A DNA stretch of 64,000 bases from Halomonas stenophila (GTDB lineage: Bacteria > Pseudomonadota > Gammaproteobacteria > Pseudomonadales > Halomonadaceae): contig NZ_JACHXR010000001.1 of assembly GCF_014192275.1 (NCBI RefSeq), positions 744,001-808,000 of the forward strand, written 5' to 3'. Every line of letters starts with the position of its first letter. Within the stretch, counting starts at the first letter, position 1. The notes beneath the pieces are model-generated. The model was given only the letters and a program-made list of their open reading frames with translations, was not told where the DNA came from and did not search any database. Positions 33,624 through 42,923 of the stretch are shown here, piece after piece. The translations under genes were made by a program, and so were the position numbers.

Positions 33624-36479
33624 TTAGCCGGCCTTCTCGATGCGACACAGCGTGCACTTGGTTTCCTGCATCTGGGTCACCGAGTCGTAGCCGTAGGTGG
33701 TGGCCGTGTTCGCGGCCTCGCCCAGTACATAGGGGGCCGACCCCTCGGGGTAGCGGTCGTGGAGGTCCTCGCCCTGGAACAGGCCGCCGAAGTGGAAGGG
33801 CATGAACACCACCTCGCGGGCGACGCGCGGGGTGACCAGGGCCTGGACCCGCACGCGGCCCCCCTCGGCGCCCTCGACCCAGACCATCTCGCCGTCGGCG
33901 ATGCCGAGGTCGTTGGCCAGTGCCGGGTTGATCTCGACGAACATCTGCTGCTGCAGCTCGGCGAGCCAGGACATGGAGCGCGTCTCCTCGCCGCCGCCCT
34001 CGTATTCCACCAGCCGGCCGGAGGTGAGGATGATCGGATAGGTACCGGTCACGTCCTTCTGCTGGATGGAGCGGTAGAGGGTGGGCAGGCGGTAGTGGGA
34101 GGCCACGTCGTCCCAGGTCGGGTAGTCGCTCACCAGGTCGCGGCGGCTGGTGTAGAGCGGCTCGCGGTGCCTGGGAATCGGGTCGGGAAAGGTCCAGACG
34201 TTGCAGCGGGCCTTGGCATTGCCGAAGGGGGCGCACTCGTGGGCGATGGCCACCCGCTGGATGCCGCCGGACAGGTCGGTCTTCCAGTTCTGGCCCTCGG
34301 CGGCCTGCTGCTCCTGCGCCGTGAGATCGCCCCACCAGCCCAGGTCCTTGAGCATGGCGTCGGTGAACTCCGGGTAGCCGTCGTCCAGTTCCGAGTTTCG
34401 ACTGAAGGAGCCGTCGGCGAGCAGGGACACGCCATCGCGCTCGATGCCGAAGCGGGCGCGGAAGGTCAGGCCGCCCTCGGACACCTTCTTGCTGGTGTCG
34501 TAGAGGATCGGGGTGCCGGGGTGGCCCATCTCGGCGGTGCCCCAGCAGGGCCAGGGCAGGCCGTAGTAGTCGCCGTCGGTGGGCCCGCCCCGGGCCTGCA
34601 GGGTCTCGAAGTCGAAGGTATGCCAGTTCTGCTGGTGGGCCTTGAGGCGCTCCGGGCTCTGCCCGGTGTAGCCCACGGTCCACATGCCGCGGTTGAACTC
34701 CCGGGTGATGTCCTCGATCACCGGCTCGCTGCCCTCGACGCGGATGTGCTTGAAGAGTTGCTCGGCGAAACCCAGCTTGCGGGCCAGCAGGTACATGATC
34801 TCGTGGTCGGGCCTGGACTCGAACAGCGGCTCGATGACCCGGTCGCGCCACTGGAGGGAGCGGTTGGTGGCCGTGACGCTGCCGGTGGTCTCGAACTGGG
34901 TGCAGGCGGGCAGCAGGTAGACCCCGTCGCGGCGATCGTGCATGACCGCGGCCACGGTGGGATAGGGGTCGACGATGACCATCATCTCCAGCTGCTGCAT
35001 CGCCCGGCGCATCTCGGGGCCGCGGGTCTGGGAGTTGACCGCGTGCCCCCAGTAGAACATCGCCTTGAGGCGGGTGCGCTGGGCGATGGCGTCCTCTTCC
35101 TCGAGGACCCCGTCGATCCAGCGGGACACGGTGATGCCGCTGGCGTTCATCGGCTTGCCGTCCGCGTACTCGGCGGGGTCGAAGCGGCCGACCAGCCAGT
35201 CGTAATCCAGGTCCCAGACCCTGGCCCAGTGCCGCCAGGCGCCCTCGGAGAGGCCGTAGTAGCCGGGCAGGGAGTGCGACATCAGCCCCAGGTCGGTGGC
35301 GCCCTGGACGTTGTCGTGGCCGCGGAAGATGTTGGCGCCACCGCCGGAGATGCCGATGTTGCCCAGGGCGAGCTCCAGGATGCAGTAGGCCCGGGTGTTG
35401 TTGTTGCCGGTGGTGTGCTGGGTGCCGCCCATGCACCAGACGATGCAGCCGGGGCGGTTCTCGGCCAGGCGGCGGGCCGTGTCGCGCATGGTCGCCTCGG
35501 GGACGCCGGTGATGTTCTCCACCACGTCCGGCGCGAAGGCCGCGACCTCGCTGCGGACATCGTCCATGCCGTAGACCCGCTGGGCGATGTAGTCGCGATC
35601 CTCCCAGCCGTTCTCGAAGATGTGCCACAAAAGCCCCCAGATGAAGGCCACGTCGCTGCCGGGGCGCAGGCGCACATAGTGGTCGGCCTTGGCGGCGGTG
35701 CGGGTGAAGCGGGGATCGACCACGATGATCTCGGCCTGGTTGCGCTCCTTGGCCAGCAGGATGTGCTGCATGGCCACCGGGTGGGCCTCGCAGGGGTTGG
35801 AGCCGATGAACATGATCGCCCGGCTGTGCTGGATGTCGTTGAGCGAGTTGGTCATCGCCCCGTAGCCCCAGGTGTTGGCGACCCCGGCCACGGTGGTGGA
35901 GTGGCAGATGCGTGCCTGGTGGTCGGTGTTGTTGGTGCCCGCCAGGGCGGCGAACTTGCGCAGCAGGTAGGCCTGCTCGTTGTTGAACTTGGCCGAACCC
36001 AGCCAGTAGACGCTGTCCGGGCCGTGCTGCTCGGTGAGCGCGAGCACCTTGTCGCCGATCTCCTCGATGGCCTGCTCCCAGCTCAGCCGCTGCCATTCGC
36101 CGTCGACCAGCTTCATGGGGTACTTCAGCCGCCGGGTGGAATGGCCATGCTGGCGCAGGGACGCGCCCTTGGCGCAGTGGGCCCCGCGGTTGATGGGATG
36201 GTCGAAGGCCGGCTCCTGGCCGGTCCAGACGCCCTCCTGCACTTCCGCGTAGACCCCGCAGCCCACCGAGCAATGGGAACAGACGGTACGCCGGGTCTCG
36301 ATGGGGGCGTCGGAATAGGGCGTCTTCTCCGCGGCGTCGACCCGGCGCATCATCGGCGCGCCCATGAAGCCGGCGGCGGCCAGGCCGCCGGTGGTGGCAC
36401 CGCTGCGCTTGAGAAACTGGCGACGGGAAATGCCGAGGCCGCCGGTCCGGGGAGTGGATGAGCTTCGCGTCAGTCGCAT
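33624..36479 (-). CDS. fdhA: Formate dehydrogenase catalytic (alpha) subunit, Mo-bisPGD
   Basis: A 951-residue molybdopterin oxidoreductase. It has a Tat signal (SRRQFLKRSGATTGG, residues 18-32), an N-terminal [4Fe-4S] motif with Cys67, Cys70, Cys74 and Cys102, then the Mo domains. The metal ligand is Cys192 in ICHSTTVAG, so this is a cysteine, not a selenocysteine, enzyme. The C-terminal MPT-binding domain is VFMPFHFGG...CTLCRIEK. It oxidises formate to CO2 on the periplasmic side. Maturation needs the neighbouring TorD-like chaperone, FdhD and MoeA/MoaB. The operon order A-B-C is intact. Confidence 0.95.
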   Translation of the reverse strand: MRLTRSSSTPRTGGLGISRRQFLKRSGATTGGLAAAGFMGAPMMRRVDAAEKTPYSDAPIETRRTVCSHCSVGCGVYAEVQEGVWTGQEPAFDHPINRGAHCAKGASLRQHGHSTRRLKYPMKLVDGEWQRLSWEQAIEEIGDKVLALTEQHGPDSVYWLGSAKFNNEQAYLLRKFAALAGTNNTDHQARICHSTTVAGVANTWGYGAMTNSLNDIQHSRAIMFIGSNPCEAHPVAMQHILLAKERNQAEIIVVDPRFTRTAAKADHYVRLRPGSDVAFIWGLLWHIFENGWEDRDYIAQRVYGMDDVRSEVAAFAPDVVENITGVPEATMRDTARRLAENRPGCIVWCMGGTQHTTGNNNTRAYCILELALGNIGISGGGANIFRGHDNVQGATDLGLMSHSLPGYYGLSEGAWRHWARVWDLDYDWLVGRFDPAEYADGKPMNASGITVSRWIDGVLEEEDAIAQRTRLKAMFYWGHAVNSQTRGPEMRRAMQQLEMMVIVDPYPTVAAVMHDRRDGVYLLPACTQFETTGSVTATNRSLQWRDRVIEPLFESRPDHEIMYLLARKLGFAEQLFKHIRVEGSEPVIEDITREFNRGMWTVGYTGQSPERLKAHQQNWHTFDFETLQARGGPTDGDYYGLPWPCWGTAEMGHPGTPILYDTSKKVSEGGLTFRARFGIERDGVSLLADGSFSRNSELDDGYPEFTDAMLKDLGWWGDLTAQEQQAAEGQNWKTDLSGGIQRVAIAHECAPFGNAKARCNVWTFPDPIPRHREPLYTSRRDLVSDYPTWDDVASHYRLPTLYRSIQQKDVTGTYPIILTSGRLVEYEGGGEETRSMSWLAELQQQMFVEINPALANDLGIADGEMVWVEGAEGGRVRVQALVTPRVAREVVFMPFHFGGLFQGEDLHDRYPEGSAPYVLGEAANTATTYGYDSVTQMQETKCTLCRIEKAG

Positions 36480-36506
36480 GGTGTCGGTCTCCTGGCGGGC
36501 GCGGAC

Positions 36507-36713
36507 TCAGTCGCGCAGGGTGGCGTAGTAGGCGCGGATATGCGCGGTCTCCCGGTAGCCCCGCGGTGTCTCGTCCCGCACGGTGTCCGGGGGGGCGGAC
36601 TCGGCCTGCACCAGCGGCACCTGGCCGAGGCCGGCGGCCGCCCCGGCCGCGACGGTGCCGAGGCCGAGGGTCTTGAGGAAGCGGCGGCGCTGGGGATTGC
36701 GTTCGGTGGACAT
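36507..36713 (-). CDS. Tat-signal small protein of formate dehydrogenase clusters
   Basis: A 68-residue protein with a twin-arginine signal (RRRFLKTLGLGTVAAGAAAG) and a short mature part ending RGYRETAHIRAYYATLRD. It belongs to the small family found only upstream of FDH3-type formate dehydrogenase genes. It is probably an exported accessory or assembly subunit; its role is not established. It is 27 bases upstream of the alpha-subunit gene. Confidence 0.88.
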   Translation of the reverse strand: MSTERNPQRRRFLKTLGLGTVAAGAAAGLGQVPLVQAESAPPDTVRDETPRGYRETAHIRAYYATLRD

Positions 36714-36727
36714 GGGAGTCTCCTCGT

Positions 36728-37363
36728 TCAGGACACGGGCGGGGTGACGAAGCGCACGGGGGCTTCGCCGTCGATCGCCGCCAGGCGACGTGCCTCCTCG
36801 GCGAGAAAGGCGCGGCCGAGCTCGCCGAGACGGGCATGGAAGGGGGTGTCGACGGCGGCCAGGTCGGCCAGGCAGCGATCCGCCCAGGGGGCCAGGTGAC
36901 GGCGGTAGAAGCCGGCCTCCTCATGGGGGGAGGTTTCCACCAGCAGGGCCATGACCTCCAGCTCCGCCGCCAGGTGGTCCTCGGGGTCGCGGCTGTGCTC
37001 GGCGCGGGCGATCCCCAGGCGGCGCAGGTCGCGGCGCAGGGCGACCAGCGCCTCGTCCATCAGGGCACCCTGGCGGTACCAGGACGCATAGGGGGTGACG
37101 TCGCCCTCGATGACGCCGACCAGGTGGCGGAAATGGGCCCGCGCCAGGGCCGCCGGCGTGGCCTCGCCGGCGGCCTGGGCCAGGCCCTGCCAGCCGCGGG
37201 CCAGGTCGCCGTCGCCCTCGGGGGCGAGGCTCGTCAGCCAGGCGAGAAGCGCCTCGTCGGGCGGCTCCCGCAGCAGGCGGCCGAGGAGCCGATAGATATC
37301 GGCGCGCAGGGCGCGTGTCTCGTCGTCGGGCTCGGCCGTTGGCAGTTGCTGGGTCATGGTCAT
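36728..37363 (-). CDS. TorD-family formate dehydrogenase chaperone
   Basis: A 211-residue all-helical protein of the TorD/DmsD family: LRADIYRLLGRLLREPPDEALLAWL at the start and PYASWYRQGALMDEALVALRRDLRRLGI and DPEDHLAAELEVMALL in the core, which is the conserved DHLxxEL-type signature. It binds the Tat signal of the catalytic subunit and holds it until the cofactor is inserted. The ATG at 37363 overlaps the upstream stop by 4 bases. Confidence 0.9.
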   Translation of the reverse strand: MTMTQQLPTAEPDDETRALRADIYRLLGRLLREPPDEALLAWLTSLAPEGDGDLARGWQGLAQAAGEATPAALARAHFRHLVGVIEGDVTPYASWYRQGALMDEALVALRRDLRRLGIARAEHSRDPEDHLAAELEVMALLVETSPHEEAGFYRRHLAPWADRCLADLAAVDTPFHARLGELGRAFLAEEARRLAAIDGEAPVRFVTPPVS

Positions 37364-39078
37364 ACCCTCGATTGCGCGTCGGGGTCGCGGGCCAGGGACC
37401 GCCAGGCATCGCGCACGCGACAGTCCTCGCACATCTCCAGCCGCCGGGCGGCCTCGCCGGCGAAGTGGGGATGATCGGCCAGCTTGGCCTTGATGGCGGC
37501 GATGGTGCCGGCGCTGGCGAAGGGCTTGCCGCAATGCAGACAGGCGAAGGGCGCGTCCTCGTGCAGCACGCGCCGCTCGCCGCGCGACGGGTCGGCCAGC
37601 AGTCCCGGCACCAGGCGGATGGCGTCCTCCGGGCAGGCGGCCTCGCAGAGGCCGCACTGCACGCAGTCGGCCTCGCGGAAGTCGAGCCGCGGGGCGTCCC
37701 GGCCGGCCCCCAGGGCCGGCGTGGGGCAGGTCGCCACGCAGGCCATGCACAGGGTGCAGGCCGCCTCGCTGACCGCGACCGACCCATAGGGCGCGCCCTG
37801 CGGCAGGGCATGGCGCCGGCCATCCGGTGCGCCCAGCTCGGCCAGGCGGTCGAGCGCCTGGTCGAGACGGGCTCGCTTGTCGTCGCCCGTCAGCGCGAGG
37901 GGGGTGGTGGTCAGCGGCGCCAGGGCGGGCAAGGCGTCGCGGCCGGCGCTGTCGCCGGGCGTCAGGCCCACCAGCCGCTCGGGAGCATGGCCCAGGGCCG
38001 AGAGCATCCCCCGCGCCAGCGCCAGCTGGTCGTCGAGGAAGGCCGTCAGCCGCTCGGGCATGTCGGCGTGGTACTGCAGGCGGACCTCGGCGGCACCGCC
38101 GGCCAGGGCGGCGAGCCACTGGTCATGGCCGGCGGCGCCGAGCTCCTCGAGGGGGATGTCGATCACGTGCCCCGCGGCGCTGTCCTCCTCGGCCAGCGTC
38201 CCGGCCGCGAGGAAGCGCACGACGGGCGTGCGTCCCCCGGCCGCCCGGTAGGCCGCCAGCCAGCCCAGCAGGGTGTCGAGCTGGCGCGAGGCGGTGGGCT
38301 GGCGGTAGCCGATGGCGCCGGTGGGGCAGGCGCTGGCACAGCTGCCCACGCCGTGGCAGCGGTAGGGGTCGATCTCGACCCAGGCCTCGATGCGGCCCCG
38401 GCGACTGGCGATGGCATCGGCGGGACACACCTCGAGACAGCGCGTACAGCCCGGTTGGCCATTGGCGGCATGGGCGCAGCGCTGGCCGTCGACCTGGACG
38501 TAGCGGGGCTTGTCGAACTCGCCCACCAGGTCGGCCGCCTCGGCCAGGCGCGCGTCGCGCGCCGCGTCCTCCCAGGGGAAGGCGAGGTAGCCGGGCGGGG
38601 GCAGTTCCAGCGCCAGGCAGGGCGCCTCGCCGAGGTCGATGACCAGGTCGAAATGGGCGCGGCCGGCCAGCAGCCTGGCCAGGTCCAGGGGGCCCTCTGG
38701 CGTGTCCAGCGTCGCGGTGAAGCGACCGAGATAGCCTGCCAGGCGCAGCCGACGGCGCTGGTTCCGGGTGAGGGAATGCTGCGAGAGATGGTCGGTGGCG
38801 GCCAACAGGGCATCGTCGTCGCCGTCCTCGCCGGCGGCGACGGGCTCGGTGAACAGCAGGCTCAGGGAGCCCAGCCCCGTATCGGCGAGGGCCCTGGCGG
38901 CGCGCCGCACGTGGCGTTCGTTACCGAGCAGCAGGGCATGGCCCTCGCTGACATAGCTCAGGGTCTCCGGGGCCAGGTTGACGGGCCAGGAGAGCTGGCG
39001 GCGGGCAAGGTCGCGCGCCTGGCGGTTACGGGGCTCGTCCGCCTCGTCCTCCGCCAGCGGGTCGATTCGCTGGTTCAT
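37360..39078 (-). CDS. Multi-cluster [4Fe-4S] ferredoxin of the formate dehydrogenase locus
   Basis: A 572-residue polyferredoxin. The first ~200 residues lack cysteine clusters. Then CTRCLEVCPADAI and CHGVGSCASACPTGAI form one ferredoxin-like pair (about 210-260), and CTLCMACVATCPTPAL and CVQCGLCEAACPEDAI a second (about 450-510), with two further CxxC pairs (CLHCGKPF, CEDCRVRD) near the end. It is soluble and probably supplies electrons or assists assembly; an exact role is not established. It overlaps the TorD-like gene by 4 bases. Confidence 0.85.
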   Translation of the reverse strand: MNQRIDPLAEDEADEPRNRQARDLARRQLSWPVNLAPETLSYVSEGHALLLGNERHVRRAARALADTGLGSLSLLFTEPVAAGEDGDDDALLAATDHLSQHSLTRNQRRRLRLAGYLGRFTATLDTPEGPLDLARLLAGRAHFDLVIDLGEAPCLALELPPPGYLAFPWEDAARDARLAEAADLVGEFDKPRYVQVDGQRCAHAANGQPGCTRCLEVCPADAIASRRGRIEAWVEIDPYRCHGVGSCASACPTGAIGYRQPTASRQLDTLLGWLAAYRAAGGRTPVVRFLAAGTLAEEDSAAGHVIDIPLEELGAAGHDQWLAALAGGAAEVRLQYHADMPERLTAFLDDQLALARGMLSALGHAPERLVGLTPGDSAGRDALPALAPLTTTPLALTGDDKRARLDQALDRLAELGAPDGRRHALPQGAPYGSVAVSEAACTLCMACVATCPTPALGAGRDAPRLDFREADCVQCGLCEAACPEDAIRLVPGLLADPSRGERRVLHEDAPFACLHCGKPFASAGTIAAIKAKLADHPHFAGEAARRLEMCEDCRVRDAWRSLARDPDAQSRV

Positions 39079-39121
39079 GCAGCCTCACGGTCGAAGTCAT
39101 TTATTATTATGAAATGCTCAT

Positions 39122-39712
39122 TCATCGAGTCTTGATGGGTTTTCCCGTTTGCGCCAATGCTCCTTGGTCTAATGGGGCATCGCCGGCACTCGCAGGGAGC
39201 GTCTCCGTCTGGGAGGCGGCGACGTTCTCGCCATCCCCGTCGTCTCGCGGCTCGTCACCCGCGGAGGGCGTGGCGTCGCCGGCGACCTCGCGGGGCTCGC
39301 CGGCCGCAGCGTCATCGCGACCGCCGACCGGCTCGTCGAGCCAGCGTCGCAGGCGCTCCGCGGCCTGGCTCGCCAGCGGGGTCAGGGTCCGGCGGAAATC
39401 CTGGTCGTAGTCATCGAGGCCATCGCGGATACCGTAATGGTCCGCGGCGAAGAGCCGCTTCAGGGCGCGTCGGCGCAGGCCGGCGCTGACGCCGGGCGCC
39501 ATGAACGCCGTGATATCGCTGCCCGCTGGCAGGCTGTCGGGGTCGGGAAGCTCCGCCTCGGGGTCGGTGGCCGGTGCCTCCGGGGCCGCGACGGGCTCGG
39601 CCGAAGGGGCGTCGCTGGCCTCTTCACGGCCGGCGGACGCCGTCGCGTCGTCGATCTCGTCGTCGCCGATGACGCCCCGCTTGCGTCGGGACCAGCGTTG
39701 AAAATGGTTCAT
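39122..39712 (-). CDS. DUF3306 domain protein
   Basis: A 196-residue protein. The start MNHFQRWSRRKRGV and the central block LPAGSDITAFMAPGVSAGLRRRALKRLFAADHYGIRDGLDDYDQDF define DUF3306; the rest is acidic, low-complexity sequence. The family occurs with DUF3305 in formate dehydrogenase loci and has no assigned function. It overlaps the DUF3305 stop by 4 bases. Confidence 0.88.
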   Translation of the reverse strand: MNHFQRWSRRKRGVIGDDEIDDATASAGREEASDAPSAEPVAAPEAPATDPEAELPDPDSLPAGSDITAFMAPGVSAGLRRRALKRLFAADHYGIRDGLDDYDQDFRRTLTPLASQAAERLRRWLDEPVGGRDDAAAGEPREVAGDATPSAGDEPRDDGDGENVAASQTETLPASAGDAPLDQGALAQTGKPIKTR

Positions 39713-40137
39713 GGGGTGTGCTCCCGGGCGCGGCCGGCGCCCTTGCGCTGCTTCTTGCGTCCCTCGTCGGGGGCCTCGCCATGGCGGGCCAGGTAGGCCT
39801 CGAGCCAGGCCTGGATCGCCAGGGGCATGGCGACCTCCAGCACGCGCTGCTCGCCGTCCAGCCAGGCCGCGGCCACCTCCTGGCTGGCGGTGATGCAGGC
39901 GGGGCGCGGCTCCCCGTCGGCATCGCCGGCGTTGATGAACAGCCGCGGCGAGTCCGAGGCCAGGTTGAAGCGATAGGCGGCACGCTCGGTGAGGGTGAGC
40001 TGCAGGTCCAGGGGGTGAGGGCCGCCATCGCCGGACACGAGGTCGGCGACTCGCCAGCGGGTCGCGGTGAAGCCCTTGCTGGTGACGCGCTCGGCCCTGA
40101 GGGAAACGCTGAGGCGTCGGGTGGTGGCGGTGGGCAT
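39709..40137 (-). CDS. DUF3305 domain protein
   Basis: A 142-residue protein: RLSVSLRAERVTSKGFTATRWRVADLV, LTLTERAAYRFNLASDSPRLFI and a C-terminal helix VAMPLAIQAWLEAYLARHGEAP, ending in a basic tail. DUF3305 proteins accompany DUF3306 and FDH3 genes, and a maturation role is only inferred from this. It is the first gene of the leftward operon and divergent from fdhD with 90 bases between them. ATG 40137 is the start that begins at the conserved domain. Confidence 0.86.
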   Translation of the reverse strand: MPTATTRRLSVSLRAERVTSKGFTATRWRVADLVSGDGGPHPLDLQLTLTERAAYRFNLASDSPRLFINAGDADGEPRPACITASQEVAAAWLDGEQRVLEVAMPLAIQAWLEAYLARHGEAPDEGRKKQRKGAGRAREHTP

Positions 40138-40227
40138 GCCGTGACTCCCGAGGGTTTCCCTGCCAGTAAAGACACGGCGGGCGGGGAATGCCATCATCGT
40201 CATCAACGCAAACGCTGGAGGCCTCCC

Positions 40228-41085
40228 ATGCACGACATCAGCCTGAGCCACGCACGGCTGCCGGCCACGCTCGAGATCACCGTCGTCGACGAGTTCGGCG
40301 AGGCCCGTCCCCAGGCGATCGCCGCGGAGCGTGCCCTGACGGTGTACCTGAACCGGCGCGAGATCGTCACCCTGATGACCCTGGGGGCGGATCCGGAGGC
40401 CCTGGTGGTGGGCTACCTGCGCAACCAGGGCCTGCTGGGTCGCCTCGAGGATCTCCAGGCGGTACAGGTGGACTGGGAGGTGGAGGCCGCCGCCGTGGTG
40501 ACCCGCCACCTGCCCGAGGACCTGGAGGAGCGGCTCGGTCAGCGCACGGTGACCACCGGCTGCGGCCAGGGCACCGTCTTCGGACGGCTGCTGGAGGCCA
40601 CCTCGCTGACGCCGTTGCCGCGTACCCGGTTGCGTCAGTCCGTGCTCTATGGGTTGCTGGAGAACCTCGGCGCCTACAACGAGACCTACCGCAGCGCAGG
40701 GGCCGTGCACGGCTGCGCCCTGTGTCGCCAGGCGGAAGTGCTGGATTTCGTCGAGGACGTGGGCCGGCACAATGCCGTGGATACCCTGGCGGGGCGCCAG
40801 TGGCTGGGCCGCGAGGAGGCGCAGCCGGCGCCGGACATCTTCTACACCACCGGCCGGCTGACCTCGGAGATGGTGCTCAAGGTGGCCCAGATGGGCATCG
40901 GCGTGCTGGTGTCACGCTCCGGCGTGACCCAGAAGGGGGTCGAGCTCGCCGAGCGGTTCGGGGTGCTGCTGGTGGCGCGGGCCAAGGGCCGCCACTTCCA
41001 GGCCATCGGCGGCGAGGGGCGCCTCGAGCTGGATGCCATGCCCGCGCGCCGGCCCGGCGACCGCCCGCGCCAGGGGCGGGATTGA
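40228..41085 (+). CDS. fdhD: Formate dehydrogenase accessory sulfurtransferase FdhD
   Basis: A 285-residue protein with the family features NRREIVTLMTLGADPEALVVGYLRNQGLL, the glycine/cysteine loop TTGCGQGTVFG, GCALCRQAEVLDFVEDVGRHNAVD and FYTTGRLTSEMVLKVAQMGIGVLVSRSG. It passes sulfur to the molybdenum cofactor of formate dehydrogenase. Where E. coli has a CxxC loop, only one cysteine is present here. ATG at 40228 has CTGGAGG upstream. It is divergent from the operon it serves. Confidence 0.93.
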   Translation: MHDISLSHARLPATLEITVVDEFGEARPQAIAAERALTVYLNRREIVTLMTLGADPEALVVGYLRNQGLLGRLEDLQAVQVDWEVEAAAVVTRHLPEDLEERLGQRTVTTGCGQGTVFGRLLEATSLTPLPRTRLRQSVLYGLLENLGAYNETYRSAGAVHGCALCRQAEVLDFVEDVGRHNAVDTLAGRQWLGREEAQPAPDIFYTTGRLTSEMVLKVAQMGIGVLVSRSGVTQKGVELAERFGVLLVARAKGRHFQAIGGEGRLELDAMPARRPGDRPRQGRD

Positions 41086-41094
41086 GCGTCGCCG

Positions 41095-41727
41095 CTACTG
41101 GCCATCCCGGGGGGTGCAGACCGACAGCACCACGGCGTCCTCCTCGCTCACCGACACCAGGGCGTGCCCCATGTCGCTGTCGAAGTAGATGCTGTCGCCC
41201 TTGGCCAGGCGCAGCGGCTCGTAGAACTCGGAGAACAGCTGGATCTCGCCCTCGAGCACCATCAGGAACTCCTCGCCGTCGTGACGCACCCACTGGCAGA
41301 AGTCCTCGAAGCGTCGGGCCCGCACGATCGTCTTGAAGGGGATCATGCGCTTCTGGGCCAGCTCGCAGCTCAACAACTCGTGCTCGTAGGTGGGCGTGGG
41401 ATGCAACTGGCCCTCGCCGCGGCGGGTCAGGTCGCGACGCCCCATGGTGCGCGTCTTGGCCTTGGGCTGGGAGAGCAGCTGCGGGAGGTCGATATCGAGC
41501 CCGCTGATCAGCTTCTGCACGGCACTGAAGGTCGGCGAGATCTGGTCGTTCTCGATCTTGGACAGGGTGGAGCGCGCCAGGCCGGTGCGTTCGCTGACGT
41601 CACCCAGGGTCCACTGGTTGGCCAGGCGGATCTCGCGGAGGCGTTCCCCGAGGCGCTGGGGCTCGACGAAGGGTTTGCGCCCCGAGGCGATGCGCAGGGC
41701 GGCGTCCTGATCGTTGCTGGCGGGCAT
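41095..41727 (-). CDS. XRE-cupin transcriptional regulator
   Basis: A 210-residue protein with an N-terminal helix-turn-helix (LGERLREIRLANQWTLGDVSERTGLARSTLSKIENDQISPTF, about 27-68) and a C-terminal cupin_2 domain (HDGEEFLMVLEGEIQLFSEFYEPLRLAKGDSIYFDSDMGHALVSV). This class senses a small ligand through the cupin and controls nearby transport or catabolic genes. The ligand is unknown; the histone deacetylase-like gene upstream on the same strand is a plausible target. Confidence 0.9.
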   Translation of the reverse strand: MPASNDQDAALRIASGRKPFVEPQRLGERLREIRLANQWTLGDVSERTGLARSTLSKIENDQISPTFSAVQKLISGLDIDLPQLLSQPKAKTRTMGRRDLTRRGEGQLHPTPTYEHELLSCELAQKRMIPFKTIVRARRFEDFCQWVRHDGEEFLMVLEGEIQLFSEFYEPLRLAKGDSIYFDSDMGHALVSVSEEDAVVLSVCTPRDGQ

Positions 41728-41884
41728 GCGGCATTCACTATCGGAAACAGGGTTTCCCACAGAATACCATATCCCCGGCGGCCGTCGGCCACGGAAACGA
41801 CGCCTCTCGGGGCGATGGCGACAGCCGTCGGCGACGGGGCGCTCCCCGCGAGGTTTCCCGCCCCGGGGAAACCCGTGGCGTCGG

Positions 41885-42817
41885 TCAGGCGAACGGCAGG
41901 CCGAGCAGCGCCTTGACATGGGCCTCCGCGCCGCGACCCAGGGCATCCGGGTCGTAGCCCCCCTCGAGTACCGAGACCAGGCGATGGTCGGCATAGAGGG
42001 CGGCGATCTCCATGGCCAGGTGGGTGACCCAGTGATAGTCCTCGTCCTCGAGGCACAGCTCGGCCAGGGGATCCTGGCGATGCGCATCGAAGCCCGCCGA
42101 GACCAGCACGAGCTCGGGCTTGAAGGCATGCAGGGCCGGCAGCCAGTCGTCCTCGACGGCGCGGCGGAAGGCCGGCCCGTCGGTACCGGCGGCCAGCGGC
42201 GTGTTGACCACGTTCCGGGACTCGCTGCGCAGGTAGCGCCAGGGATAGAAGGGATACTGGAAGCTGGTGCAGACCAGGACCCCCGGATCGTCCTTGAAGA
42301 TGTCGATGGTGCCGTTGCACTGATGGACATCGAAGTCGAGGATCGCCACCCGTCGCACGCCGTACCTGGCCCTGGCATGGGCGGCGCCCACCGCCACGTT
42401 GTTGTAGAAGCAGAAGCCCATGGCGTCGCTGGCCTCGGCGTGATGGCCGGGCGGGCGCACGGCACAGAAGACGTTGTCGGCCTGGTGGCGAAACACCAGA
42501 TCGACGCCCCGCACCACCGCGCCGGCGGCCAGCCGGGCCGCCAGCAGGCTGTCGGGATTCATCAGGGTGTCGCCATCCAGGGCAACGAGGCCATGGTCGG
42601 GGAGGCACTTGTCCAGGGCCCGCAGGTGACGCAGGGGATGGACCCGGGCGAGCTGCTCCTCGGTGGCTTCCCGGGCGTCCGACTGCATGGTCTGCTGGAG
42701 GATGCCGCCGAGCATCAGCCGCGCGCGGATGGCCTCGAGGCGCAGCGGGCTTTCCGGGTGTTCGGGCCCCATGTGGTGCCGCTGACAGTCGGGATGGGAA
42801 AGGTAGGCCGTTATCAT
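41885..42817 (-). CDS. Histone deacetylase-family (class II-like) amidohydrolase
   Basis: A 310-residue arginase-fold deacetylase. Zinc and catalytic residues are visible in RPPGHHAEASDAMGFCFYNN, DFDVHQCNGTIDIF and SAGFDAHRQDPLAE. Relatives remove acetyl groups from lysine side chains, acetylpolyamines or similar amides. The divergent neighbour is a Pat-type protein acetyltransferase, so protein deacetylation is a reasonable inference. A conserved TYR-like catalytic residue near the end (EGGYDPDAL) is present. It is cytosolic. Confidence 0.9.
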   Translation of the reverse strand: MITAYLSHPDCQRHHMGPEHPESPLRLEAIRARLMLGGILQQTMQSDAREATEEQLARVHPLRHLRALDKCLPDHGLVALDGDTLMNPDSLLAARLAAGAVVRGVDLVFRHQADNVFCAVRPPGHHAEASDAMGFCFYNNVAVGAAHARARYGVRRVAILDFDVHQCNGTIDIFKDDPGVLVCTSFQYPFYPWRYLRSESRNVVNTPLAAGTDGPAFRRAVEDDWLPALHAFKPELVLVSAGFDAHRQDPLAELCLEDEDYHWVTHLAMEIAALYADHRLVSVLEGGYDPDALGRGAEAHVKALLGLPFA

Positions 42818-42923
42818 TCACGCGCTCCGGGTCGATGACGATCACCTTAGGCGTGGCGGGGCCTTGCAGGACAGTGTCAATAAGTCGTACACAGGGGACT
42901 GCCCGAACCCGATGGAGGAGCCC

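Noticed and set aside
33399-36461. Long plus-strand frame opposite the formate dehydrogenase alpha subunit
   Set aside because: GC-rich antisense frame with no recognisable motif; the minus-strand protein has a Tat signal, Fe-S cysteines and Mo-domain features throughout.
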